A DNA stretch of 64,000 nt, from positions 744,001 through 808,000 of the forward strand of contig NC_018420.1 of NCBI RefSeq assembly GCF_000287355.1. The letters run 5' to 3'. Position 1 is the first letter of the stretch; every line of letters begins with the position of its first letter. A model generated the notes under the pieces. That model did not search any database. It had not been told where the DNA came from and worked only from the letters and a program-made list of their open reading frames with translations. A program made the position numbers and the translations under genes. This DNA comes from a secondary endosymbiont of Heteropsylla cubana. GTDB taxonomy: Bacteria > Pseudomonadota > Gammaproteobacteria > Enterobacterales > Enterobacteriaceae. Shown here one piece after another: positions 1 to 9,386 of this stretch.

Positions 1-1055
1 GTTATATGATTTTGCATAAGCGTTTTTAACTAAAAATATAGCTATTTAATTTGTCAATTATAATTAAGAGTTATATTCTATTTTGTAGATCAAGTATGTA
101 TATCCTTTTTTTTTGTTAAGCGAGTATGATTCTAAAAGGTTGAGATTATTTTATGATCTAGATTTTTAATTGATGTTTTATAAAAAAACTGTTATTTGAA
201 GTAGAAAAAATCGCATTAAAAAATTTTAAGAAATAATAAGTAATATAAATAGTTTACTTCTAATGTGATAAAAAACATTTGCAAGTATTAAAAAGGATAT
301 TACTTTGAATAAGTAATTGTTTAATAAACAAAAGAAAATTATTTAAATAGGATAAAAATAAATACAAGAATTATTTAAATTTAAAGATAGTGATTTGTTA
401 ATTTTTTATTGGTTACACCATCTGAATTTGTCTTGTATGAAAAGAATAACAGTATACAATAGAGCAATATTTTGAAGTTACAGAAAAATTTTCGAGTAAT
501 TAGTATATAAAAGTAAGTAATATGATTTATTCGGGTATTTTTTTACTTTTTAAGTGGTAGTCTGAATTATATTAAGGATGTCGCATTAATTGTATAGATT
601 AAATTTTAATATGGATATCTTGGCGTTACCGTTTAATTTCATTTGAAATTTAGAAAACCATAATAACATGATAATAAATAAAAAATGACACAGAGAATTG
701 TTTCTCTATGAGAAATGTCGAATTATTATTTAACAGAATACCATATTTATGATTAAAGTATTTATATAAAACTTCTTGATTATGATACTAATATATAAAT
801 TAGGTATTATTAAATATAATTGTATAAAACACTTTTTGTCTATAAAGAAACAATATCACGTCATTGTGAGTATGATTCTCAATAATTTAACTGCATATCA
901 ATGATGAATAAATCAATAAAGTAATTTTCTTAAAGCACTAAATAAGATTTAGATATCATAAGAATTAAAATTTTTTTTATAATAAAGTTATTATTTATTC
1001 AAGATCTTGTAATTTTATGCTAAGGATAAAAATACTGAATTAAGGAAAAACGATT
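1..1055. other. Gene-poor AT-rich spacer before rpiA
   Basis: No open frame, RNA gene or mobile element is supported here. The stretch is dominated by A/T runs. A small hairpin-capable repeat (AGAGAA, 4-base loop, TTTCTCT-type arm) lies near 692-708. Around 600-655 there is a short stretch of slightly raised G+C without a usable frame. It is probably decayed sequence. Confidence 0.6.
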
Positions 1056-1730
1056 ATGAGACAAAATGAATTGAAAAGAGCTGTAGGATGGGCTGCATTA
1101 AAATATATATCTCGTGGTAGTGTTATCGGAGTTGGGACTGGTTCTACTGTTGGATATTTTATCGAGGCTCTTTCTTCTATCAAACATGAAATTAAAGGTG
1201 CGGTGTCTAGTTCGGAAGAATCGTCTATTAAATTACAAAAATTAAAAATTCCATTATTTGATCTAAATAAAATAGACAAGCTAGATATTTATATTGATGG
1301 TGCGGATGAAATTAATAGTAGTATGCATATGATCAAAGGAGGTGGAGGAGCTTTAACTCGAGAAAAAATAATTGCTGCTGCAGCAGATAAGTTTGTTTGT
1401 ATTGTTGATTTTAGTAAGCTAGTGAATATTCTTGGAACTTTTCCGTTACCAGTAGAAGTGATTCCTATGGCTCGTAGATGGGTAAGTTTCGAAATAAATC
1501 GTCTCGGCGGTAAAGCTGTTTATCGTCATGGTGTTATAACGGATAACGGTAATGTTATCCTAGATGTTCATAATTTAGTGATTATGGATGCATTAATGTT
1601 AGAAAATAAAATTAATAACATAGCAGGTGTTGTTACTGTTGGTCTTTTCGCTCATCGTAGTGCAGATATAGCGCTTATTAGTAGTAAAGAGGGTGTTAAA
1701 AAGGTTATTAGTAAAAAACTAGGTATTTAA
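1056..1730 (+). CDS. rpiA: Ribose-5-phosphate isomerase A
   Basis: This enzyme interconverts ribose 5-phosphate and ribulose 5-phosphate in the cytosolic non-oxidative pentose phosphate pathway and so feeds nucleotide synthesis. The 224 residues compare with 219 in E. coli and align end to end. Visible motifs are the phosphate-binding GTGST at residues 27-31, DGADE from residue 81 and KGGGGAL at 94-100, followed by the catalytic Glu103. The ATG has a good ribosome site (AAGGA about 10 bases upstream). It is a single-gene unit. In E. coli serA lies next to it; no serA remnant is recognisable here. Confidence 0.97.
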   Translation: MRQNELKRAVGWAALKYISRGSVIGVGTGSTVGYFIEALSSIKHEIKGAVSSSEESSIKLQKLKIPLFDLNKIDKLDIYIDGADEINSSMHMIKGGGGALTREKIIAAAADKFVCIVDFSKLVNILGTFPLPVEVIPMARRWVSFEINRLGGKAVYRHGVITDNGNVILDVHNLVIMDALMLENKINNIAGVVTVGLFAHRSADIALISSKEGVKKVISKKLGI

Positions 1731-2191
1731 GAGAATAAGTAACAGTTAGCACCTTTTACTATAGTAAAAATTTTCATGTTGACATTACTAATGACTAAAA
1801 CCTTATAAATAATTTAAGATTATAGATCTTATTAAAAAATAAATTTTTAATTAGTGTGTATTCAACAATGTACTTCAATTAATAAATAATAATTATTATA
1901 TTTTATTCAAATAGATATATCTATAAAAAATATATTTATTTTTTTTAATAAAAATTTTGATTAAAATATAGAGATTTTTTTCTGAAAGAAATAAAATTAT
2001 TTAATGTATCTCTCTGATAAATGTAATTCTAGTAAATAGTATTTAAAGATAAAAAATATTAAAATGATTAATTATATTATATAAGTAATTTGCTAACATT
2101 CAAAATCAGAATAACATAATATAAAAATATTTATTTAAAAATTTATTTATATGTCTCATTTAAATTTTGTTTAGTTTAATTAAGTAGATTT

Positions 2192-2213
2192 ATCCAACAG
2201 TAATATGTTGGAT
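2192..2213. repeat. 8-bp perfect inverted repeat (hairpin)
   Basis: ATCCAACA and TGTTGGAT are separated by a 6-base loop (GTAATA). Neither side has a strong T-run, so it is a weak terminator candidate at best. It lies 48 bases past the end of the minus-strand open frame 2262-2414, so it could be the old 3' end signal of whatever that was. Confidence 0.4.
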
Positions 2214-2261
2214 GAATAAGATAATACCATGTTTTTTTTATTTCACAATCATCTGTATAAG

Positions 2262-2414
2262 CTAATTTAATCCACATGGAAAAGATAGCGGATTTCTATC
2301 ATGATTAGGATGCAATATTAGTATATTTATCGGTATATCTTGACTTTCTTCTTGAAGAGAAGAGTCTGGTGGGAAATCAATTCTATTGAAAAAAAACCAA
2401 ATAATTAGTTTCAT
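2262..2414 (-). CDS. Short open frame of unknown function (50 codons), doubtful
   Basis: The ATG-initiated frame of 50 residues begins MKLIIWFFFN and ends SFPCGLN. It is richer in Pro, Asp, Glu and Ser than random translations of this A/T-rich DNA, which argues mildly for a former coding origin. I do not recognise a family. There is no clear Shine-Dalgarno sequence before the ATG, and the first residues are hydrophobic. It could be a remnant C-terminus, a small protein or chance. Confidence 0.15.
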   Translation of the reverse strand: MKLIIWFFFNRIDFPPDSSLQEESQDIPINILILHPNHDRNPLSFPCGLN

Positions 2415-2722
2415 TATATTAGTTAATTTTTAAATGAGTTATGCTTTAGGTTAAAAGATTTTTTAGTAAGCTCATCTACTCTAAAAGTAGTATTTCTTTA
2501 TTAAAGAGAGCAATAGGCTTAAAAGTAAGAGTCAAAAGAAATGATACTATTTTTATGATAGAATAGTATTTTCATGCTTCGATAATTCTGAATTATATGG
2601 GAGTTTTTTATTTAATTTTATTAAAAAATTAAGGTGATAAAACTTTTAAAAACATTTTTCAAAATAAATTTAGAACAATATTTTTAATACTAAAAAAAAC
2701 ACTAGACTGCTGGAGTCTAATT

Positions 2723-3856
2723 TTGAAAATTTTGGTTGATGATCATATGCCTTATGCTGAAGAATTATTTAGCCGTTTTGGTCAGGTAAAAACGGTGTCG
2801 GGTAGAGATATTCCGATGATATCCCTAAAAACAATCGATGCGTTAATGGTACGCTCTACAACCCGTATTGATTCCGATTTATTAAATGATACCTCAGTGA
2901 AATTTGTCGGGACCGCTACCGCAGGTAGCGACCATATAGATACAAGTTGGTTGGAAAAAATGGGGATCACGTTTGCTTCAGCTCCTGGATGCAATGCAGC
3001 CGCGGTAGTAGAGTATGTCTTTTCTGCCTTATTGTGGATAGCAAAACGAGACAGTTTTTTTCTGCGCGACAAGATTGTCGGTATTGTGGGTGTTGGAAAT
3101 ATTGGTAACTTACTGAAACATCGTTTAAATGCTTTAGGTGTACAAACTTTGCTTTGTGATCCGCCTTTAGCGGAGTCAGAAGTCATGGGAGACTGGCAAT
3201 CTCTAGAAAGGTTAGTGGCTGAAGCAGATATACTAACGTTTCATACACCGCTTATACGTTCAGGTCGACATACTACTTGGCATCAGGTAGATGATGCTTT
3301 GTTAGAAGCACTACCCGCCGGTCGCATTATTATTAATACTTGTCGAGGTGAAGTGGTAGATAATGCAGCTTTATTGCGTGCATTGGAGAAAGGAAAATCT
3401 CTTAAAGTTATACTGGATGTATGGGAATCAGAACCTAAAATATCTTTACCGCTATTATCTCTTGTTGATATAGGCACTCCTCATATCGCAGGTTATAGTT
3501 TAGAGGGAAAGGCTCGTGGTACTATGCAAGTTTTTAATGCTTATAGTTCTTATCTTGGTAGTAAAGAACGAGTAATCTTGACAGAACTTTTACCTTCACT
3601 GCTATCAGAGTATATTTCCTTTCATAGAATTCTTGATGAAGAGGCAATACGCTTTTTATCGTACCTTGTTTATGATATTGGTAGAGATGATACAAATTTA
3701 CGGCGCGTAGCTAACTTATCAGGAAAATTTGATAGCTTACGAAAAAATTACTATCCACGTCGAGAGTGGTCATCTGTTGTTGTGGAAACTGACAATACTG
3801 TCACTTCCGATATGCTAAAGAAGTTGGGATTTCAATCTTGTATACGTTTCGGGTGA
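2723..3856 (+). CDS. pdxB: Erythronate-4-phosphate dehydrogenase
   Basis: It oxidises 4-phosphoerythronate to 2-oxo-3-hydroxy-4-phosphobutanoate, the second step of DXP-dependent pyridoxal phosphate synthesis. It belongs to the D-2-hydroxyacid dehydrogenase family. The Rossmann glycine motif GVGNIG is at residues 123-128. The catalytic Arg is in CRGEVVD, the Glu in VWESEP and the His in PHIAGY. The length of 377 residues nearly equals the 378 of E. coli. It starts with TTG: GGAG lies 7 bases upstream and MKILVD aligns exactly with the E. coli N-terminus, so no other start is needed. In E. coli it is followed by usg and truA; here only a possible scrap of usg follows. Confidence 0.96.
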   Translation: MKILVDDHMPYAEELFSRFGQVKTVSGRDIPMISLKTIDALMVRSTTRIDSDLLNDTSVKFVGTATAGSDHIDTSWLEKMGITFASAPGCNAAAVVEYVFSALLWIAKRDSFFLRDKIVGIVGVGNIGNLLKHRLNALGVQTLLCDPPLAESEVMGDWQSLERLVAEADILTFHTPLIRSGRHTTWHQVDDALLEALPAGRIIINTCRGEVVDNAALLRALEKGKSLKVILDVWESEPKISLPLLSLVDIGTPHIAGYSLEGKARGTMQVFNAYSSYLGSKERVILTELLPSLLSEYISFHRILDEEAIRFLSYLVYDIGRDDTNLRRVANLSGKFDSLRKNYYPRREWSSVVVETDNTVTSDMLKKLGFQSCIRFG

Positions 3857-4679
3857 ATCTTTTGGACGAGCTGTAGTAGTCTTAGGTGTAAATTTTAAAT
3901 TTTAGGAAAACAATTAGTTTTTTAAGTAGAAAAATATTTCTAAAAAAATATTTTTTTATAAATTTTTTAGATAATGTTTTAGCTAAAAAATATAAATTTT
4001 TTCTGAAAGAAGATCTTTATCTTTAAAAGATATATAGATTATTTAATACGAACTAGAAACTTATTCTGTGTATTTTATAGATAAGGTCTTTTTCTATAAA
4101 AAATAACAGAAAATTATTAAATTTTTCAGTTGTTGTGGTTATTGGATAATGTTTTTAATAACTATTATGACGTATTTCAAGCATATAAGTATCGTGAGAT
4201 GACTTTAGGCATTAAAATAGTTATATGGATTTGTAACTATTTTTAATTACATTTTAAAACACAAGATATTTACATTAACTATTAATTTTGCTAGTTAGTA
4301 AATTCTTTTAATTTAGAAATTATACATTGTTAATTTTAGAATGTTTAAGTATCTAATTGCGTTGATTGCTTTCAAGTTGTCCATTTATCACTATTTTCTT
4401 CTATATGATATGAAGAACAGTAAAGATCTTTTCTGTTTTTATACAGTGTGAATCAAATTTAAGGATATTGCAAAAATCTAATTAAATATTTTTAGTATGA
4501 TAGTTAGTTTGATGTATCTATAAAAAGTAAGGCTATTCAGATAAGTCATACTTGCAGGTTATAGAGATTTTAGTAAAAATATTCTGAGTTTATTACTATG
4601 TTTCATGATCTGTTATTAATCGGCTTATGTAGTAAAGTGGGTTGTGGAATATTTTGTATAAATAAAGTAAGGGAAAATC
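3857..4679. other. Spacer between pdxB and ribC
   Basis: The first 50 bases after pdxB have raised G+C and, read in a shifted frame, give GRAVVVLGVN, a possible leftover of the next ancestral gene (usg, an Asd homologue). The remainder is A/T-rich with no recognisable gene or RNA. I see no FMN riboswitch upstream of ribC. Confidence 0.5.
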
Positions 4680-5297
4680 ATGTTTACAGGAATTATTCAA
4701 GGTATTGTGCCAATTATCAAGATTGAAGAAAAAAAACATTTTCGTACGCATTACATTTGTTTACCTAAACCCCTATTAGGTGACGTAGCTGTTGGTGCTT
4801 CAATGGCACATAATGGTTGTTGTTTGACAGTAACTAGTGTTGTAAATGACTTGTTGAGCTTCGACATAATTAAAGAAACGTTAAATTTAACTAATTTAGG
4901 AGAGCTTATAGTAGGCGATGAAATTAATTTAGAACGAGCGCCAACTTTGCAAACAGAAATTGGAGGACATTTAATGTCAGGTCACATTATTTGTACTGCT
5001 GTGATTACAAAAATTGTTGATTCAGAAAATAATCGCCAGATTTGGTTTAGATTATCAAAATTAGATATAATGAAATTCATTCTTTACAAGGGTTATATTG
5101 GGATCGATGGTATTAGTCTAACTGTGGGTGAAGTAGTAGGAAATCAATTTTGTGCACACTTAATACCTGAAACATTAATACGCACCACTCTTGGAAAAAA
5201 ACGTATTGGTGATTACGTTAATATTGAAATAGATTCACAAATTCAAGCAATTGTCCAGACTGTAGAACGTATATTAGCAGATCGCGAAGATATTTAA
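4680..5297 (+). CDS. ribC: Riboflavin synthase, alpha chain
   Basis: This enzyme dismutates two 6,7-dimethyl-8-ribityllumazine molecules to riboflavin and a pyrimidinedione, the last step of riboflavin synthesis. It is also called RibE in some annotations. The two tandem lumazine-binding barrels are visible: MFTGII opens the first, with GCCLTV near 46-51, and the second repeats the pattern with GISLTV near 146-151. The length of 205 residues compares with 213 in E. coli, the loss being at the C-terminus. The ATG is preceded by AAGGGAAA. No other riboflavin gene is in this window. Confidence 0.96.
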   Translation: MFTGIIQGIVPIIKIEEKKHFRTHYICLPKPLLGDVAVGASMAHNGCCLTVTSVVNDLLSFDIIKETLNLTNLGELIVGDEINLERAPTLQTEIGGHLMSGHIICTAVITKIVDSENNRQIWFRLSKLDIMKFILYKGYIGIDGISLTVGEVVGNQFCAHLIPETLIRTTLGKKRIGDYVNIEIDSQIQAIVQTVERILADREDI

Positions 5298-6900
5298 ATT
5301 AGTGAGGGTTGATAGCTTCATTTCAATTTAAACTAAGTTCATTTAAGGTAAGATAATTTTTTTAATGTATCTTCTAGAAATTGAGGTTAAAGGTTAGATA
5401 GATGTGTGGTTTTATTTCGTAAAATGTATTAACTATTATATTGAAGACTATTATTAAAAGTTAGGTTTTTTTATTTTTATTTTAAGCATACTGGTTCTGT
5501 TCGGAAAGCATAAAAGCTCATTAAACTGTCAGTCGACTGACCTTTTAATAAGATTTTAGGACAGCTTTTTATAAATTGAAGCTTTTAAAGAATCATAACA
5601 ATAGTGACGATACTGTTATCATACAATTTAACTATGTTGAAGTATATTAAAAATAATAAAAAAATATTATAGAACTATATGTTCTAACAAATAAATTTAT
5701 ATTTTTAATTTAACATCATAAAAGTTATTCTTTTTTCTTTATAAAGAATACTTACAGTGAGATGATTAGATTTTTTATTATTTAGGTTTATCCGTCTTTT
5801 TTTTTGATAAAAGTTTATATTTGTATTTTTCTGAATGTTTTGGTGGTGCTGTGTTACTTTTATTTTAAATTTGGCATAATTGTGGTAAAACTAGTTGTTT
5901 TAATTAGAAAAAAAAGGGAAGCAATAAAAGTGTATTTTGATAAAATATCCTCTTAAGTTCGATCTTGTATGTTTAATTAAGTTTTTTATAATCATGAAAA
6001 ATAGTTTTGATTTTTAGTAGGATGTTGTTTATGCGAACACGTGGGTATGTTAGCTCTTAAATGATTATAATCATTATTTTTTATCTATATTTATTTTCCG
6101 GTAGAAAAACTAATTTTAAAATTTTTAATTATCTAGTTAACTAGATTGTGACGTAAAACATATTATTTGTATAATATTGTGATTTATTAAATATAATAAT
6201 TGTTTTTAATGATTGAGCTGTTAATGAACATAAGTGGTAATATTAATTTATATATTTTCAAAATATTCGTATAATAAACTTTATTAAAACAAGGGGTCTG
6301 TTTATTAATCAAAATCTTCTGATTACTTTTCTATTTTTTTTAATATTTATCATTATTAATTAATGAGATATATTTTTTTGTGAAGAGAAATATTTCATTT
6401 TTTTTAATTCTTTATTATTTAATAATGAATTAAGACTTGTAGTACATTATTGAGTGTTCACATTAGATGGAAAGAGGTGCAACCATTGAAGATTTATTTA
6501 ACATGACATAAAGAAATTATTAAATACTTTAATATGTTTTTAAAAAGATTGTTGATAGGTTTTCTTTGTATATTAAGTTTGAATATTAACTTGATAGGTT
6601 TTATTGTTTAAATATTGTATTCTGATTACAACATGATACAGATTATTATTTGTTATGATGTGTATAGTTTTTTTAACGTTTTCATGTTTCTGAAAACTTA
6701 ATGTCCTAAATAACTACAATATTATTGTGTAATTTAATTTATAAATTTAAACTTCAAATCTCTTGAATCCTTCTAGATTTTTAAATTATTAAGTTAGACT
6801 TAAAACTTAAATATGCTATAATGTAAACTATGAGTATACCTTACTCTATATCGCACTTAATACACATAAAAAACTAATGAGTTTTCTAAATTAATATTAT
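5298..6900. other. 1.6 kb gene-free spacer
   Basis: No supported gene or RNA. One feature stands out: a self-complementary 14-mer (GTCAGTCGACTGAC) at 5528-5541 followed by CTTTTAAT, which could fold as a small hairpin and act as a weak terminator for ribC. The rest is A/T-rich. Confidence 0.6.
5528..5541 (+). terminator. Palindromic hairpin downstream of ribC
   Basis: The 14 bases GTCAGTCGACTGAC are perfectly self-complementary and could fold with a GTCAG stem and TCGA loop. Only four T residues follow. It lies 230 bases past the ribC stop, so its role as the ribC terminator is uncertain. Confidence 0.3.
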
Positions 6901-8067
6901 ATGATAAACCGACATACATTATCTGTGTTGTTTTTATTGATTATTCTGGTTGCCGTTGGACAGATGGCGCAAACTATTTATATACCAGGAATTCCTCTAA
7001 TTGCTCATGAACTTATGGTATGCGAAGGATCCATACAACGTTTGATGGCCGCTTATCTTTTGTGCTACGGGGGGTCGCAACTTATTTATGGTCCAGTTTC
7101 TGATCGTATTGGACGTCGCCCCATAATATTAATCGGCATGGCCATTTTTTCTATTGGAACGTTATTAGCTATGTTAAGTTCCTCTTTATTAATTCTTACA
7201 ATTTCTTGTGGTATTCAAGGAATTGGTACTGGTGTTGGAGGAGTGATGGCCCGAACTCTTCCTAGAGATATTTGCAATTCAAGTACTTTACGACAGATTA
7301 ACGGGTTACTTAATATGGGAATTTTAATTAGTCCATTACTAGCTCCTTTAATAGGGGGATTACTTGTTGATTGCTTAGGTTGGCGTTCTTGCTTTATGTT
7401 TTTGTTACTATTAAGTGGTAGTGTTGGTTTTTTGGTGTGGAAACGATTACCAGAGACTCGACCAATCTGTGCACTTGAAAGTAATCGTAACTTTGGTTTT
7501 TGGTTTTTGTTAAGAGAAAAAGCATTTAATCATTATCTAATGATGTTGGTTGGTGGTCTTTCAGGCATTGTAGCTTTTGAAGCTATTAGTGGCGTATTAC
7601 TAGGAAATATGGGTATGACAGCGCGAGAAGTTAGTCTCCTTTTTATTTTACCACTACCTTTTACATTTTTGGGGGCCTGGTATGCAGGTCGTGCAAGAAA
7701 GCATTTTAGTAATCTAATGTGGCGAGCAGTAATTAGCTGCTTGGTTGCAGGAATGTTAATGTGGTTACCATCCTGGTTGGGTATTATGACGCTTTGGACT
7801 TTGTTGTCTCCTGCTTGCTTGTTTTTTTTTGGTGCTGGAATGTTATTTCCATTAGCTACGACTGGTGCAATGGAACCTCATCCACATCTTTCGGGTACTG
7901 CGGGTGCTTTAGTTGGAGGTCTTCAAAACATTGGTTCAGGTGTTGTTGCTGCGTTTTCTTCGTTATTATCACATAATGGTCAATTTACCTTAGGAATTAT
8001 AACATTCATTATGAGTGTAATGATTCTTATCTGTTGGTTACCACTCTCTAAAAAAATGCATCACTAA
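6901..8067 (+). CDS. emrD: Multidrug exporter of the major facilitator superfamily, EmrD type
   Basis: A drug/proton antiporter of the DHA1 family in the inner membrane, with about 12 hydrophobic segments. Similarity to E. coli EmrD is specific: VAVGQMAQTIYIP near the N-terminus, the loop-2 motif YGPVSDRIGRRP, GVGGVMARTLPRD, LLNMGILISPLLAPLIGGLL and the late GTAGALVGGLQNIGSG. The length of 388 residues compares with 394 in E. coli. The ATG has no clear Shine-Dalgarno, and stop codons exclude a longer start. EmrD exports hydrophobic, amphipathic compounds in E. coli; the substrate in this organism cannot be read from sequence. It stands alone between two large spacers. Confidence 0.92.
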   Translation: MINRHTLSVLFLLIILVAVGQMAQTIYIPGIPLIAHELMVCEGSIQRLMAAYLLCYGGSQLIYGPVSDRIGRRPIILIGMAIFSIGTLLAMLSSSLLILTISCGIQGIGTGVGGVMARTLPRDICNSSTLRQINGLLNMGILISPLLAPLIGGLLVDCLGWRSCFMFLLLLSGSVGFLVWKRLPETRPICALESNRNFGFWFLLREKAFNHYLMMLVGGLSGIVAFEAISGVLLGNMGMTAREVSLLFILPLPFTFLGAWYAGRARKHFSNLMWRAVISCLVAGMLMWLPSWLGIMTLWTLLSPACLFFFGAGMLFPLATTGAMEPHPHLSGTAGALVGGLQNIGSGVVAAFSSLLSHNGQFTLGIITFIMSVMILICWLPLSKKMHH

Positions 8068-9045
8068 CGATTTTTACTTTTTAAATAAAAAATATACATA
8101 CTTAATTAAATTTATCTACATAATTTTATTAAAAGTTATCAACTTGATTTATATCAAGATATCTATTATCAATAGATAATTATAAAAATGCATATATGGT
8201 TTTTCTGCGTTTAAAATATTATTGATTTTCAATTTAATCAGATGTTTTAATTTTTTTTGGATTATTTAGATAAACTAATTTTAGTTGAAATTTAAATATT
8301 TTTTATTTAAAAAATATTTAAATACAGTATAGTATTTTTAACTTTTATTATTCTAATAAAAAATACAATTATTTATATAGATATTATTAATTCATAATTA
8401 CTATATACTACAATATAGAACAAATTTAAATTTTTATTTTTTATCATCAAAATAAATAAGATTTTCTAGTAGAGATAAAATTTCTTTTTTTTGAAATTTT
8501 TAAGGCGCGTGTGAGACAAACAATTAGAATTTATTAAAAAAAAGAATACAACTAATAAATTAGTTCATTATTTATATATTAAGCAAGTAATATAAATTAT
8601 CAATAAAGTAATATAGATATTTAAAAAAAATATAGTTAATAATATCATTTTTATTAAATATTTATTTTTAATTAGTTTTGTGTAATACTTAAATATATTT
8701 AATAGTGTTTATATAAGAACTTTTATAGGTTTTTTGTTTTACAAAAACAATGGAAGTAAATTTTCCAATATAAGTATCTTATATATTATTAATCTTTATC
8801 CAAAAAAAAATAATCGATTATTTTTTACGTTAAAACTTAATATTGCTATGTCGAAAATATGATTGTAAGACTATTTTATGTAGATCATTTTTTTACTAAA
8901 AAGTAGTAATATATTGAAAATATAGTAAATTTTATTAGTAGTTATTTATTAAAACAACAATATATATAAAATATGCGTTTTTAGTAATATCTTTTTAACA
9001 AAAAATAAAAAGTGAAGTGATTGATAGATTTATAATATCTATCGT

Positions 9046-9150
9046 ATGCTTAATATTGTTGCTATATTAGGGAATAGAGAAGATATTTTTGATAGGTTAT
9101 CGGACCTTGATCTAGCAGATGATCTTCATGTAGATCAGTATATTATATAA
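9046..9150 (+). pseudogene. Coding-like fragment of unknown gene
   Basis: A 34-codon frame (starts MLNIVAILGN, contains DIFDRLSDLDLADDLH) with G+C well above its surroundings. The Asp- and Leu-rich, acidic composition does not look like random A/T-rich translation. The open frame extends a few codons upstream of the ATG. I cannot assign a family, and there is no convincing ribosome site. Most likely it is the last readable piece of a decayed gene; a small peptide or chance are alternatives. Confidence 0.25.
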
Positions 9151-9367
9151 ATTTTTTATATAATAAAATATTATTCTCAATAAATTCATAAATAAAAGTA
9201 TTTTGAGATATAACGTGTAGTTGAATGAAGTAGGGTTAAATATATAAAAAAATTGATAAATCTCTTCCTTTGCTTTTCTCAAACTTAAAATTTGATTTTA
9301 ACGTGAGATAGTGATAGCTTTCGTAAAAAGTTAATACAAGATAACATATGAATAAGATTCTCTAAGA

Positions 9368-9386
9368 TGCTCAGTAGAACTGAGCA
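9368..9386. repeat. 8-bp perfect hairpin in the large spacer
   Basis: TGCTCAGT and ACTGAGCA flank a 3-base loop (AGA). This is a G+C-rich stem in otherwise A/T-rich DNA, 218 bases past the coding-like fragment at 9046-9150. No T-run follows on either strand. It may be the surviving terminator stem of a lost gene. Confidence 0.4.

Larger units (their letters stand above)
1731..2722. other. Spacer between rpiA and pdxB
   Basis: About 1 kb with no confirmed gene. It holds an 8-bp inverted repeat with a 6-base loop at 2192-2213 and a short minus-strand open frame at 2262-2414, both listed separately. The rest is A/T-rich with no recognisable remnant. Confidence 0.6.

Noticed and set aside
4450-4679. 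FMN riboswitch upstream of ribC
   Set aside because: The conserved AGGGUGAAAUUCCC-type segments of the RFN element are not present.
5941-5975. GTTCGATC resembling a tRNA T-loop
   Set aside because: The flanking bases do not form a T-stem and no acceptor or anticodon arm can be built around it.
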